This document shows positions 21,336 to 30,065 of a DNA stretch of 54,970 nucleotides, piece after piece (within the stretch, counting starts at the first letter, position 1; the number at the start of each line of letters is the position of its first letter). The DNA is from Mesorhizobium sp. B2-4-15. GTDB lineage: Bacteria > Pseudomonadota > Alphaproteobacteria > Rhizobiales > Rhizobiaceae. The stretch covers positions 1-54,970 of the forward strand of contig NZ_VFUZ01000034.1 in NCBI RefSeq assembly GCF_006658505.1, given 5' to 3'. The notes below the pieces were generated by a model. That model saw only the letters and a list, made by a program, of their open reading frames with translations, had not been told where the DNA came from and did no database searches. The position numbers were made by a program, and so were the translations under genes.

Positions 21336-21349
21336 ATACAGTACTGTAT
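21336..21349. promoter_or_regulatory. Perfect 14 bp palindrome, candidate TetR operator
   Basis: ATACAGTACTGTAT is an exact inverted repeat between the divergent dioxygenase and nucleoside hydrolase genes, 28 and 63 bases from their start codons. Size and placement suit a TetR-family dimer, and a TetR gene follows the hydrolase. Binding is inferred. Confidence 0.6.
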
Positions 21350-21411
21350 TTCTACACATCCGAGCGGCCTCATCAATAGGCTTTCGATCGCAAAAGGAAG
21401 GACGCGGCATC

Positions 21412-22356
21412 ATGGCACCACGCAAGATCATCATCGACACCGATCCGGGCCAGGACGACGCGTTCGCGATCCTCTTCGCGCTAGGATCCCCGTCCGAGCT
21501 CGAGGTGGTCGGCGTCACCACGGTCGGCGGCAACGTGCCGCTTGCCCTGACGTCGAAGAACGCGCTGAAGGTGGTCGAGCTTGCCGGGCGGCCGGATGTG
21601 CCGGTCTATGCCGGATGCTCGGCGCCAATGGTGCGCAAGCTGATCACGGCCGAATATGTGCATGGCGAAACCGGCCTCGACGGTGCAGACCTGCCCGAAC
21701 CGGTGACGCCGCTCAAGAGCGAACACGCCGTCAACTACATGGTGCGCACGATCATGGACGCGCCGGAGGGCGAGCTGACCGTCTGCACGCTCGGACCGAT
21801 GACCAACCTCGCCATGGCCATGACCATGGAGCCGAGGATCGTGCCCCGCCTGCGCGAAGTCGTGCTGATGGGCGGCGGCTTCTTCCAGGGCGGTAACGCC
21901 ACCCCCGCGGCCGAGTTCAACATCTTCGTCGACCCGCATGCCGCGCATAAGGTGTTCGACAGCGGCGCGCCCGTGACCATGGCGGGCATAGACTGCACCT
22001 ACACCGCGCTGATGACGCCTGAATGGCTGGAGCGCCTGCGCGCAACCGGCAGTCGCGCCGCGATCGAGGCCGCGAACCTCGCGGACTTCTACCGCGAGTA
22101 TGGCACCCACAAATTCGAAACGCCGGCGCGCCCGATCCACGATGCCTGCGTCACCGGCTATCTGCTGGCGCCACGGATCTATGAGCAGCGCCAGTGCGCG
22201 GTGACTGTCGACATCGTTTCGCCGGAGACGATCGGCATGACCGTGGTCGATTGGTGGCACGTGACCGGCCGGCGCAAAAACTGCAACGTCCTGCGGCGCA
22301 TCGATCCGGCGCCGTTCTTCGAGCTCATGCTGGAGCGGATCAGCGCATTACCCTAA
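21412..22356 (+). CDS. Nucleoside hydrolase (IUNH family)
   Basis: A 314-residue enzyme that cleaves the N-glycosidic bond of nucleosides to ribose and base. The calcium-binding signature DTDPGQDDAFAILFAL is at the N-terminus. Further conserved segments are TLGPMTNLA, MGGGFFQGGN, EFNIFVDPHAA, and the late catalytic His in IHDACVTGYLL. The start is chosen at the MAPRKI methionine, with AAGGAAGG upstream. It is divergent from the dioxygenase/ABC importer operon and is followed by a TetR regulator. This arrangement suggests a local pathway that imports, oxidises and hydrolyses a nucleoside-like compound. Base specificity cannot be read with confidence. Confidence 0.94.
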   Translation: MAPRKIIIDTDPGQDDAFAILFALGSPSELEVVGVTTVGGNVPLALTSKNALKVVELAGRPDVPVYAGCSAPMVRKLITAEYVHGETGLDGADLPEPVTPLKSEHAVNYMVRTIMDAPEGELTVCTLGPMTNLAMAMTMEPRIVPRLREVVLMGGGFFQGGNATPAAEFNIFVDPHAAHKVFDSGAPVTMAGIDCTYTALMTPEWLERLRATGSRAAIEAANLADFYREYGTHKFETPARPIHDACVTGYLLAPRIYEQRQCAVTVDIVSPETIGMTVVDWWHVTGRRKNCNVLRRIDPAPFFELMLERISALP

Positions 22357-22377
22357 GCTAAGAGCCTTGTTTCCGTG

Positions 22378-22412
22378 CAATTCCGGACGGAAAACCACTT
22401 TTCCTGGAATTG
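22378..22412. repeat. RIME-type palindromic intergenic element
   Basis: CAATTCC pairs with GGAATTG and, inside, GGAAAA pairs with TTTTCC. This is the layout of the palindromic elements scattered through Rhizobiales genomes. It lies 21 bases after the nucleoside hydrolase stop and may weaken read-through into the TetR gene. Confidence 0.65.
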
Positions 22413-22515
22413 CTTTGGCCTTCCGCGATAGATGGACTCCTGGAGAATCGCGGAGCGCATCGAAGCCGGCGAACGGGTTGGAGGCGTCGCGCATGGCGAT
22501 GAAGGTCTTGACCAC

Positions 22516-23190
22516 ATGAAAGCGGACAGCGCCCCGGCAAGAGGCAAGAGACCGTCCAAGGCCGCCCCGGGTCAGAAGGTGGCGCGGCAGACGCTCAGCC
22601 GCGAGGCCTGGATCGCGGCGGCGCGCAAGGTGCTGGAGAAGCGCGGCATCGCAGAGGTCAAGATCGACCGTCTTGCCCAACAGTTCAAGGTGACGCGCGG
22701 CTCCTTCTACTTCCACTTCGCCAGCCTGGCCGATCTTCGCGACGGCCTGCTGCAAGAGTGGCGCGATATCAATTGCGCGCCCTTCTGGGCCATGCGCGAC
22801 ATGCACGATGTCGATGGCCTGCAGTTCTTCACTGACATCGTGCATGTCTGGGTGGATGAAGCGCCGTTCAGCCCATTGCTGGATCTGGCGGTGCGCGACT
22901 GGTCGCGAACGTCGAAGAAGCTGACGCAGGAAGTCAAGGACATGGACAACCTGCGCATCGAGCTCCTGATCCGCTCGTTCCGCGCCATGGGCTACCCCCC
23001 GGACGAAAGCCTGGTCAGGGCCCGCATCACCTACTTCCACCAGATCGGCCAGTACGCGCTGTCCTTCAAGGAAGATCCGGCGGTGCGCAGGAGCTACCAG
23101 CCGCTGTTCGGTGAAGTGCTGCTCGGACCACTTGTGCAGGAGCCGGGGACAGCGCCACGGCCGTCGGAGATGAAGGGCGGACGGCGGTAG
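22516..23190 (+). CDS. TetR/AcrR-family regulator
   Basis: A 224-residue regulator. After a basic N-terminal tail of about 35 residues, the TetR DNA-binding domain spans about residues 37-85, with the helix-turn-helix IDRLAQQFKVTRGSFYFHFASLADL. The rest is a helical ligand-binding domain that I do not recognise further. The ATG at 22516 has GAAGG about ten bases upstream; the frame stays open 28 codons further back without a better start. It follows the nucleoside hydrolase on the same strand, separated by a palindromic repeat. It is the best candidate to bind the palindrome between the hydrolase and dioxygenase genes, responding to a pathway intermediate. Confidence 0.9.
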   Translation: MKADSAPARGKRPSKAAPGQKVARQTLSREAWIAAARKVLEKRGIAEVKIDRLAQQFKVTRGSFYFHFASLADLRDGLLQEWRDINCAPFWAMRDMHDVDGLQFFTDIVHVWVDEAPFSPLLDLAVRDWSRTSKKLTQEVKDMDNLRIELLIRSFRAMGYPPDESLVRARITYFHQIGQYALSFKEDPAVRRSYQPLFGEVLLGPLVQEPGTAPRPSEMKGGRR

Positions 23191-23375
23191 AAGGCGGCCT
23201 TCGGTTAAGGCACGACCAAAGACGACCTTCGTGAGGCGACAACGGCGGGGCGGCTTTGTGCCTCATCGATGGATTGTGCCGACCACCGGGACGCTGTGGA
23301 CTGATGATCTTATCGGTATCGGCTGAGCCGCGGATCTGTGCTAGGCAGCGGCCCAATCAATCAAAGGACGACACC

Positions 23376-23606
23376 GTGAACGAATTGACCGTGGCCGATG
23401 CGACCGAGAATATCTATGCCTCACTGCGAGCGGACAATGCCGACCTAGACGCACATATCGCGACGCTCAAGGCAGCGCTGACACGAGAGGGGATTAAGCA
23501 GGCAGTGTTCGATCCGACCAGATTGGTGCAGAACAACCGCTCGGGTCGCAAGTTGATGCAGGCTTATTTTCGGCAGCGCGGAGTGAGCGTGAAGTTTTCT
23601 GACTAA
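23376..23606 (+). CDS. Small conserved-type protein, unknown function
   Basis: A 76-residue protein starting at GTG, supported by AAAGGA nine bases upstream. The sequence is charged and helical (NELTVADATENIYASL, then ADLDAHIATLKAALTREG) and ends with a basic segment (NRSGRKLMQAYFRQRGVSVKF) that could bind nucleic acid. I do not recognise a named family. It stands alone between the TetR gene and the acyl-CoA synthetase, with which it is convergent. The good ribosome site and normal codon bias argue that it is real. Confidence 0.6.
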   Translation: MNELTVADATENIYASLRADNADLDAHIATLKAALTREGIKQAVFDPTRLVQNNRSGRKLMQAYFRQRGVSVKFSD

Positions 23607-23633
23607 GTCTGGCATTCATCTGAAGATTGCCCC

Positions 23634-25406
23634 TCACGCCGTCTTCTGCGTCACCAGCCCCAGTTCCTCCACCATCGCCTGGCGCATCAGGAATTTTTGC
23701 GGCTTGCCGGTCACCGTCATCGGCAATTCGGTGCGGAAGCGGATGTGGCGTGGCACCTTATAGTGGGCGATCTGGCCGGCGCAGAAGGCCTTGATCTCCT
23801 GCTCGGTGGCGATCTGGCCAGGTTTCAACACGATCCAGGCACACAGCTCCTCGCCATATTTGGCGTCGGGAATGCCGAACACCTGCACTTCCCGCACCTT
23901 GGGATGGCGGTAGAGGAATTCCTCGACCTCGCGCGGATAGACGTTCTCGCCGCCGCGTATGACCATGTCCTTGACCCGGCCGACGATGTTGCAATAGCCC
24001 TCTGCGTCTATTGTTGCGAGGTCGCCGGTGTGCATCCAGCCGTCGCTGTCGATCGCCTCGCGGGTCTTTGCCTCGTCGTCCCAATAGCCCTTCATCACCG
24101 AATAGCCGCGCGTGCACAGTTCACCCGGCGCCCCGACCGCAACGGTGGCGCCGTCGGCATCGACCGCCTTGACCTCGACATGGGGGTGGACGCGCCCGAC
24201 GGTGGAGACACGCTTTTCCAGGGGATCGTCGACGCCGCTCTGGAACGAGACCGGGCTGGTTTCGGTCATGCCATAGGCGATGGTCACCTCCGACATATGC
24301 ATCAGCGACACCACCTTCTTCATCACTTCGATCGGACATGGCGAACCGGCCATGATGCCGGTGCGCAGGCTGGTAAGATCGAATGTGTCGAAATCCGCGT
24401 GGTCGAGCATGCCGACGAACATGGTCGGCACGCCATAGAGGCCGGTGCAGCGCTCCTGCGAAATGGCATTCAGCGTCAGGCCGGGATCGAAGCCCTCGCT
24501 CGGGAAAACCATGGTCGCGCCCTTGGAGACACAGCCCATCGTGCCCATCGACATGCCGAAGCAATGATAGAGCGGCACCGGGATGCAGAGCCGGTCATCG
24601 ACGGTGAGCTTGATCGCCGAGGTGACGAAGTTGCCATTGTTGACGATGTTCGAATGGGTGAGCGTCGCGCCCTTGGGTGCGCCCGTCGTGCCTGAGGTGA
24701 ACTGGATGTTGATCGCCTCGTTCGGCTTCAGCCCCTCGGAGATGCGGTCGAGGCTGTCGTGCTCATCGCGCCCGGCCATGGCCAGCACGTCGCCGAAATT
24801 GAACATGCCTGGCGAATTGTCCTCGCCCATGCGGATGACGATCTTCAGTGACGATAGTTTCGTTGCCTCGAGTTTGCCAGGCGTGGCCGTTGCGATCTCC
24901 GGCGCCAGCGTCTCGATCATGCCGAGATAATCCGAGGTCTTGAAGCTGGCGGCGGTGACGAGCGCCTTGCAGCCGACCTTGTTAAGCGCATATTCGAGCT
25001 CGATCAGGCGGTAGGCCGGGTTGATGTTGACCAGGATCAGGCCGATGCGGGCGGTAGCGAATTGCGTCACCAGCCATTCCCAGCGGTTGGGCGACCAGAT
25101 GCCGACACGATCGCCCTTTTCAAGGCCAAGTGCCAGGAAGCCGGCGGCCAGCGCATCCACCGTGTCCGACAGTTCGCTCCAGGTGAAGCGCTTGTCCTGG
25201 CCCACGAAGACGGCGGCATCAAGCGTGCCGTATTTGCTGACCGTGTCGGAGAAAAGCGCTGGAATGGTCTTGTCGAGCAGCGGCACCTTGCGCTCGCCCG
25301 AGACATGCGCCCTGCCGTCAAGGGGTGCGATGAAGACGCTGCCGGCGCGCGCACCGCGTCCGCGGAGATTGGTGGCGTTCTTCAGCTCGTCGAGATTGAC
25401 CGGCAT
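23634..25406 (-). CDS. Acyl-CoA synthetase (AMP-binding)
   Basis: A 590-residue adenylate-forming ligase that activates a carboxylic acid, probably a medium- or long-chain fatty acid, to its CoA thioester. Visible motifs are the phosphate loop FTSGTTGAPKGATLTHSN, the A5 motif YGMTETSPVSFQ, the A7/A8 hinge TGDLATIDAEGYCNIVGRVKDMVIRGG, and the late catalytic Lys in TVTGKPQKF. The chosen ATG at 25406 is preceded by GGAGGAGACAGCG; an ATG six codons earlier would place that ribosome site inside the gene. It appears monocistronic. Chain-length preference cannot be judged from sequence. Confidence 0.92.
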   Translation of the reverse strand: MPVNLDELKNATNLRGRGARAGSVFIAPLDGRAHVSGERKVPLLDKTIPALFSDTVSKYGTLDAAVFVGQDKRFTWSELSDTVDALAAGFLALGLEKGDRVGIWSPNRWEWLVTQFATARIGLILVNINPAYRLIELEYALNKVGCKALVTAASFKTSDYLGMIETLAPEIATATPGKLEATKLSSLKIVIRMGEDNSPGMFNFGDVLAMAGRDEHDSLDRISEGLKPNEAINIQFTSGTTGAPKGATLTHSNIVNNGNFVTSAIKLTVDDRLCIPVPLYHCFGMSMGTMGCVSKGATMVFPSEGFDPGLTLNAISQERCTGLYGVPTMFVGMLDHADFDTFDLTSLRTGIMAGSPCPIEVMKKVVSLMHMSEVTIAYGMTETSPVSFQSGVDDPLEKRVSTVGRVHPHVEVKAVDADGATVAVGAPGELCTRGYSVMKGYWDDEAKTREAIDSDGWMHTGDLATIDAEGYCNIVGRVKDMVIRGGENVYPREVEEFLYRHPKVREVQVFGIPDAKYGEELCAWIVLKPGQIATEQEIKAFCAGQIAHYKVPRHIRFRTELPMTVTGKPQKFLMRQAMVEELGLVTQKTA

Positions 25407-25482
25407 CGCTGTCTCCTCCAGCACAGCGCCGAGCCTATCAGCCTACCGGGACGGTGGAAACTGGGTATTCCCTGCCCTTGAG

Positions 25483-25598
25483 GGGGTGCCGAGCGTAGCG
25501 AGGCGGGGGTGGAGCCGTCTCACGTCGAGCACTGCCGCAAGGACCCCACCCGTCCATCCGCCTTCGGCGGCTGTCCACCCTCCCCTCAAGGGGGAGGG
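25483..25598. repeat. Palindromic intergenic element overlapping hisG 3' end
   Basis: The stretch contains CCCTCCCC-TCAA-GGGGGAGGG at about 25578-25598, a CCGCC-TTCG-GCGG mini-hairpin, and G-rich and C-rich partners such as GAGGCGGGGGTGG. The same style of element recurs at 34849-35007 and 36653-36808. The last codons and the stop of hisG lie inside the palindrome. Confidence 0.6.
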
Positions 25599-26287
25599 AG
25601 AGCGCTCATTTTCGTGACGATGTCGCGCAAGATGGCTTCATCGCCTGCGGAACGAGCTTTCTTTGATGCGACCAGGCAGGCTTGCGACTTCAAGACCACG
25701 CCGTCGCTCAACACCTTGAGATGATTGGCACGCAGCGTCGAGCCTGTGGTGGTGATATCGACGACGACATCGGCAAGCCCGGCGGCCGGCGCGCCTTCGG
25801 TGGCGCCGAGGCTCTCGACGATGCGATAGACCTGGATCCCGTGTTTCTGGGAGAAGAACTGCTGCGTCAGCCGCCAGTATTTGGTGGCGATCCTCAGGCG
25901 TCGGCCATGGCGCTGGCGGAAATCGGCGGCGACGTCGTCGAGGTCGGCCATGGTGTCGACATCGAGCCAGATTTCGGGCACCGCCACCACGACATCGGCA
26001 TGGCCGAAGCCGAGGCGGGCCAAGATCTCGGCGCGGGTCTCCCAATCGGCGAGATTTTCCCGCACAAGGTCCTCGCCGGTGATGCCGAGATCGACCGCGC
26101 CCTGGCCGATCTCGCCCGCTATCTCGGAAGCCGACAGAAAGGCGACCTCGACATTGTCCAGGCCCTCGACGCGGGCATGATATTTGCGTTCGTCGCCGGG
26201 CAGGCTGATGGCGAGGCCGGCCTTGGCCAGCGCCTCCAGCGCCTGCTCCTTCAGCCGGCCCTTCGACGGGATCGCCAGCGTGATCAT
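25586..26287 (-). CDS. hisG: ATP phosphoribosyltransferase, short form
   Basis: A 233-residue catalytic subunit for the first step of histidine synthesis, condensing ATP and PRPP. It starts ITLAIPSKGRLKEQALE, and the PRPP-binding loop is visible as VVDITTTGSTLRAN. The length and the lack of a C-terminal regulatory domain mark the short HisG form, which needs HisZ; hisZ lies immediately upstream and overlaps by four bases. The final residues LPPP and the stop codon come from an intergenic palindrome, so the natural C-terminus may have been altered without harm to the core. Confidence 0.96.
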   Translation of the reverse strand: MITLAIPSKGRLKEQALEALAKAGLAISLPGDERKYHARVEGLDNVEVAFLSASEIAGEIGQGAVDLGITGEDLVRENLADWETRAEILARLGFGHADVVVAVPEIWLDVDTMADLDDVAADFRQRHGRRLRIATKYWRLTQQFFSQKHGIQVYRIVESLGATEGAPAAGLADVVVDITTTGSTLRANHLKVLSDGVVLKSQACLVASKKARSAGDEAILRDIVTKMSALPPP

Positions 26288-27405
26288 CGTGCCGTCTCCC
26301 GCAACGCTTCGATGCGGTCGAGCCAGACGGAAAAGCCGACACCGGGGATCGCGGTCCTGGCGCCGAGCAGCGTCAGCAGCCGGTCATAACGGCCGCCACC
26401 GGCCAGGGGACGCTCGCCATCCTGCGCGGCAATCTCGAAGACGACACCGGTGTAGTAGTCCAGCGGACGGCCGAAGGCGGCGTCGTAGCGGATTTTTCCC
26501 GCAGGCAAACCATGCGCCTCGATCGCCCTGGCGCGGGCGGCAAACTTTTCAAGCGCTGCGCCCAGCGAAAGCCCGGCGCCGTCGGCGAAGGTGTCCAGCG
26601 CGTGCGCCGCGCCATCGAGCGGCACGTCGATCGCCAGAAAGCCCTTCAGCGCCGCGAAGGCTTCGTTCGACAGCCGCACGCTGCGCAATTCGGCCTTTTC
26701 GATCAATCGCCGGGCAATGTCGGACGGCGAACGGCCGGCCGATGCCGAGAGCCCGGCTTCCTCCATGCCACCGGCAATGTGCGCCGAAAGGGCTTCGAGA
26801 TCACCGTCGAGGACAAGTGCCGCGACCGGGCCGGAAAGCTGGCCGTTGCGCGGCGGATTGGCGAGATCGGCAAGGGCTGCCTGCAGCATCGGCGCCGAAC
26901 CGAAGGCGCGGGCCAAGCGCATGCGCCAGCCGCGCGGCAGCCCGAGGGCGGCGAGCACCGCCTCGAAAATGCCCTGGTCACCCAGCGTGACCGTGAGGGA
27001 TTGGCCGGGCAGCACCAGCGTGAGCAGTGCGTGCGCGTCGGCCACGGAGCGGGCATCGGCTGCAGCCGTGTCGCGGTCGCCGAGATCCTCGATGCCGGCT
27101 TGGAAGAACTCGTTGCCGCCTTCGCGGCGCTGGCGAAACACTTCGCCCAGATAGGAATAACGGCGCGGCGTTCCGGCCTGGGAGCGGATATGGTCGAGGC
27201 AGACCGGGATGGTGAATTCCGGCCGCAGGCACATCGTCTGGCCGGTCTCGCTTTCGGTGAGGAAGATGCGGCGGCGCAAGTCCTCGCCGGCCATGTCGAG
27301 GAACGGATCGGCCGGCTGCAACACAGCTACCTCGACCGGATGGGTGTCGCGGGCGGCGAAGAGGCTGGTGATGTCGGTTGAAATGGCGGGGTAGCGGGAG
27401 GTCAT
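26284..27405 (-). CDS. hisZ: ATP phosphoribosyltransferase regulatory subunit
   Basis: A 373-residue HisS paralogue that lacks aminoacylation activity and forms a complex with short HisG. Class II synthetase-like features are FLDMAGEDLRRRIFLTESETG (motif 2 region, Arg-containing), RPEFTIPVCLDHI, YLGEVFRQRREGGNEFFQAGIEDLG, and near the C-terminus RPLAGGGRYDRLLTLLG. It overlaps hisS upstream and hisG downstream by four bases each, giving a tight hisS-hisZ-hisG unit. This places histidine synthesis and histidyl-tRNA charging under one transcript. Confidence 0.95.
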   Translation of the reverse strand: MTSRYPAISTDITSLFAARDTHPVEVAVLQPADPFLDMAGEDLRRRIFLTESETGQTMCLRPEFTIPVCLDHIRSQAGTPRRYSYLGEVFRQRREGGNEFFQAGIEDLGDRDTAAADARSVADAHALLTLVLPGQSLTVTLGDQGIFEAVLAALGLPRGWRMRLARAFGSAPMLQAALADLANPPRNGQLSGPVAALVLDGDLEALSAHIAGGMEEAGLSASAGRSPSDIARRLIEKAELRSVRLSNEAFAALKGFLAIDVPLDGAAHALDTFADGAGLSLGAALEKFAARARAIEAHGLPAGKIRYDAAFGRPLDYYTGVVFEIAAQDGERPLAGGGRYDRLLTLLGARTAIPGVGFSVWLDRIEALRETAR

Positions 27406-28925
27406 GGAAAGGTTGGGCGCGAGGCACCCCCCTTGGCGCGATCGGATGCCTGCGCAGCCAAAATCTTCTTCACCTCCGCAACCAGATCACCCTCGGCCAC
27501 CGTCACCTGCGCCGGCCGCGCCGCACGCCATTCGGCATTATCGGTGATCTCGGCCGACATGCGCGCGCCTTCAATCAGGTCCTTGATCTGCAGTTCGCCC
27601 TTTGCGCGCTCGTCACCGCCCTGGATGATTGCGACAGGACAGCCGCGCCGGTCGGCATATTTGAGCTGCGCCTTCATGCCGGCGCCGCCGAGATACATTT
27701 CGGAGCGGATGCCGGCGGCGCGCAGCTCCGCCACCGTCTTCTGGTAGCGGCCGAGGCTTTCGATGTCCTTGTCCATGACCAGCACGACGACCGGCGCGAT
27801 CACCTCCGAAGTGTCGAGCTTGCCGAGGTTCTTCAGCGCCGTCATCAGCCGCGAAACGCCAATGGAGAAGCCAGTCGCCGGCACCGGCTCACCACGGAAC
27901 CGCGAGACCAGGCCATCATAGCGCCCGCCGCCGCCGACCGAGCCGAAGCGCACGATCTGGCCGTCCTCATTGGGGATTTCGGCCAGCAGTTCGGCCTCGA
28001 AGACGGGGCCGGTGTAATATTCGAGACCGCGCACGACCGAGCGGTCCATGGCGATACGGTCCTCGCGATATCCCGCCGCCCTGACCAGGGCTTCAATCGT
28101 CGCGAGTTCGCCAACGCCCTCCTGGTAAGTCGTGTTCGCGCCGACATTGGAATCCTGGCCAGCCTGTCCGTTCCTTGCCGTCGCAAGAAGAACGGCTTCG
28201 GCCTGTGCGTCGTTCAGCCCGGCGCCCTTGGCGAAGTCGCCTTCGCCTTCCTTGCCGCCATCCCAGCGCCCCGGACCAAGCAGGAGCCGCACGCCTTCCG
28301 GCCCAAGCTTGTCCAGCTTGTCGATGGCGCGCAGCACCGTCAGCCGGCGGCCGGCATTCTCTTCGCCGCCAAGCCCGATCGCCTCCAGCACGCCGTCGAG
28401 CACCTTGCGGTTGTTGACGCGGATGACGTAGTCGCCGCGCTTGATGCCGAGCGCTTCCATCACGTCGGCCATCATCATCGCCATTTCGGCGTCGGCGGCG
28501 ACGCCCGGCGTGCCGATCGTGTCGGCGTCGAACTGCATGAACTGGCGGAAGCGGCCTGGACCGGGCTTCTCGTTGCGGAACACCCAGCCCGAGCGATAGC
28601 TGCGGTAGGGCTTGGGCAGGCGCTCGAAATTCTCGGCGACAAAGCGCGCCGTCGGCGCGGTCAGGTCGTAGCGCAGCGACAGCCACTGGTCGTCATCGTC
28701 CTGGAAGGAGAACACGCCTTCGTTCGGCCGGTCTTGATCGGGAAGGAATTTTCCCAGCGCATCGGTGTATTCGATCAGCGGCTGGTCGGCGGGTTCGAAA
28801 CCATAGAGCTCATAGACCGAGCGGATCGTCGCCATCATCTTCTCGACGGCGCGGATGTCCTCGGCGCCGCGGTCGGCAAACCCGCGCGGCAGCCGCGCTT
28901 TCGTCTTTTCCGATTTGTCGGCCAT
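27402..28925 (-). CDS. hisS: Histidyl-tRNA synthetase
   Basis: A 507-residue class II aminoacyl-tRNA synthetase. Motif 2 appears in YRSGWVFRNEKPGPGRFRQFMQFDADTIG, and the histidine A loop is in MDRSVVRGLEYYTGPVFEAE. Motif 3 is in GGGRYDGLVSRFRGEPVPATGFSIGVSRL, and the C-terminal anticodon-binding domain starts at about residue 400. The length is somewhat above the bacterial norm, as is common in alphaproteobacteria. I chose the MADKSEK methionine; the frame extends 14 codons further with no ribosome site. It is first in the operon with hisZ and hisG. Confidence 0.96.
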   Translation of the reverse strand: MADKSEKTKARLPRGFADRGAEDIRAVEKMMATIRSVYELYGFEPADQPLIEYTDALGKFLPDQDRPNEGVFSFQDDDDQWLSLRYDLTAPTARFVAENFERLPKPYRSYRSGWVFRNEKPGPGRFRQFMQFDADTIGTPGVAADAEMAMMMADVMEALGIKRGDYVIRVNNRKVLDGVLEAIGLGGEENAGRRLTVLRAIDKLDKLGPEGVRLLLGPGRWDGGKEGEGDFAKGAGLNDAQAEAVLLATARNGQAGQDSNVGANTTYQEGVGELATIEALVRAAGYREDRIAMDRSVVRGLEYYTGPVFEAELLAEIPNEDGQIVRFGSVGGGGRYDGLVSRFRGEPVPATGFSIGVSRLMTALKNLGKLDTSEVIAPVVVLVMDKDIESLGRYQKTVAELRAAGIRSEMYLGGAGMKAQLKYADRRGCPVAIIQGGDERAKGELQIKDLIEGARMSAEITDNAEWRAARPAQVTVAEGDLVAEVKKILAAQASDRAKGGASRPTFP

Positions 28926-29147
28926 GAGTTGGGCACCTGGTGTTTCGTGATGTTTGCAGGTCAACAATGTTGCGATTTTCGCAATGCGCGTGTCCTAACC
29001 GATGCTGATTGGTGCGGCAAGGCCAGGCGAAGCCCGCTTCGGCAAGCCGTACCAAACCACTAGGGAAATGCACCAATTCCGCCACAAGCAGCATTGTGCC
29101 GACACAATCGCAACCGACAAATCGCGCGGAGACAAGGGGATTTGGCG

Positions 29148-29396
29148 ATGGCGACGGGACGGAAATTCGATATCGTTGACGCTGGCGACGTATGTGCGCA
29201 TCTACGCCCTGCCAACACCCATATTCACAAGATGACAAGCCATGCGGCGGGCCCATTCGAGCCGACATCCGGTGAAGTCGCTGGGCCCACCATGCGCGAT
29301 GCGCTAGTGACCGGACTGCTGGTGATCTACCCTGCTCTTGCCATCGTGGCGGCCATTTTCGCCGGGCTTTACATGTCCAGAACCATCGGCGCCTGA
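29148..29396 (+). CDS. Possible small single-helix membrane protein
   Basis: An 82-residue frame preceded by AAGGGG at a workable distance. Its C-terminal third holds one clear membrane helix (LLVIYPALAIVAAIFAGLY) followed by a short tail. In-frame ATGs at 29232 and 29292 could give shorter products that keep the helix. I recognise no family. It is divergent from hisS and convergent with tag. The hydrophobic segment and uninterrupted frame make it plausible, but it could be chance. Confidence 0.4.
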   Translation: MATGRKFDIVDAGDVCAHLRPANTHIHKMTSHAAGPFEPTSGEVAGPTMRDALVTGLLVIYPALAIVAAIFAGLYMSRTIGA

Positions 29397-29426
29397 TAGG
29401 CCGGCGCCGGGGCGCAGGCGCCGCCG

Positions 29427-30065
29427 CTACTTCGGCCGCTTGAATGCCTTCCGTTCCTTCTCAACCTCCTTGCGGCAGACACACCCTTCGAGATGGTCGT
29501 TGACCAGGCCCATGGCCTGCATGAAGGCGTAGACCGTGGTCGGGCCGACGAAGCTCCAGCCGCGCTTCTTCAGTTCCTTCGAAATCCGTACCGAGACCGC
29601 CGTGGTCGGGTTGGCGCGTAGATGGGCGAGATCAACGATCTCGGGCCGCTCCTCCTTGCCGGGTTCGAACTTCCAGAACCAGGCGGCCAGCGAGCCGAAT
29701 TCGTCGGCCATTTCACGGGCGCGTTTGGCGTTGTTGATGGTCGAGACGATCTTGCCGCGATGGCGGATGATGCCGGCATTGCCGAGCAGGCGCTCGACAT
29801 CCTTGTCGGTGAAGGCGGCGACCTTGTCGAAGTCGAAGCCGGCGAAGGCCTCGCGAAAATTCTCGCGCTTGCGCAGGATGGTCAGCCACGACAGGCCCGA
29901 CTGGAAGCCCTCGAGGCAGATCTTTTCGAACAGCCTGCGGTCATCGGCCACCGGCCGGCCCCATTCATGATCGTGATAGTGCAGATAGTCGGGCAGATTG
30001 CCATGCCAGAAGCAGCGCGCGACACCGTCGGGACCGGCGAGCAGGCCGGTGTTTTCTTGTTGCAT
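29427..30065 (-). CDS. tag: DNA-3-methyladenine glycosylase I
   Basis: A 212-residue base-excision repair enzyme that removes 3-methyladenine from alkylated DNA. The zinc-snap residues are visible: Cys in ARCFWHG, His in YHDHEWG, and the C-terminal His and Cys in NDHLEGCVCR. The helix-hairpin-helix core includes the conserved FEKICLEGFQSGLSWLTILRKRENFREAF and SFVGPTTVYAFMQAMG. It stands alone, convergent with the possible small membrane protein and divergent from the L,D-transpeptidase. Confidence 0.95.
   Translation of the reverse strand: MQQENTGLLAGPDGVARCFWHGNLPDYLHYHDHEWGRPVADDRRLFEKICLEGFQSGLSWLTILRKRENFREAFAGFDFDKVAAFTDKDVERLLGNAGIIRHRGKIVSTINNAKRAREMADEFGSLAAWFWKFEPGKEERPEIVDLAHLRANPTTAVSVRISKELKKRGWSFVGPTTVYAFMQAMGLVNDHLEGCVCRKEVEKERKAFKRPK

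Noticed and set aside
19548..21896. Open frame of 782 codons on the plus strand across the binding protein, dioxygenase and nucleoside hydrolase genes
   Set aside because: It is a shadow spanning three well-supported genes on both strands and crosses their promoters.
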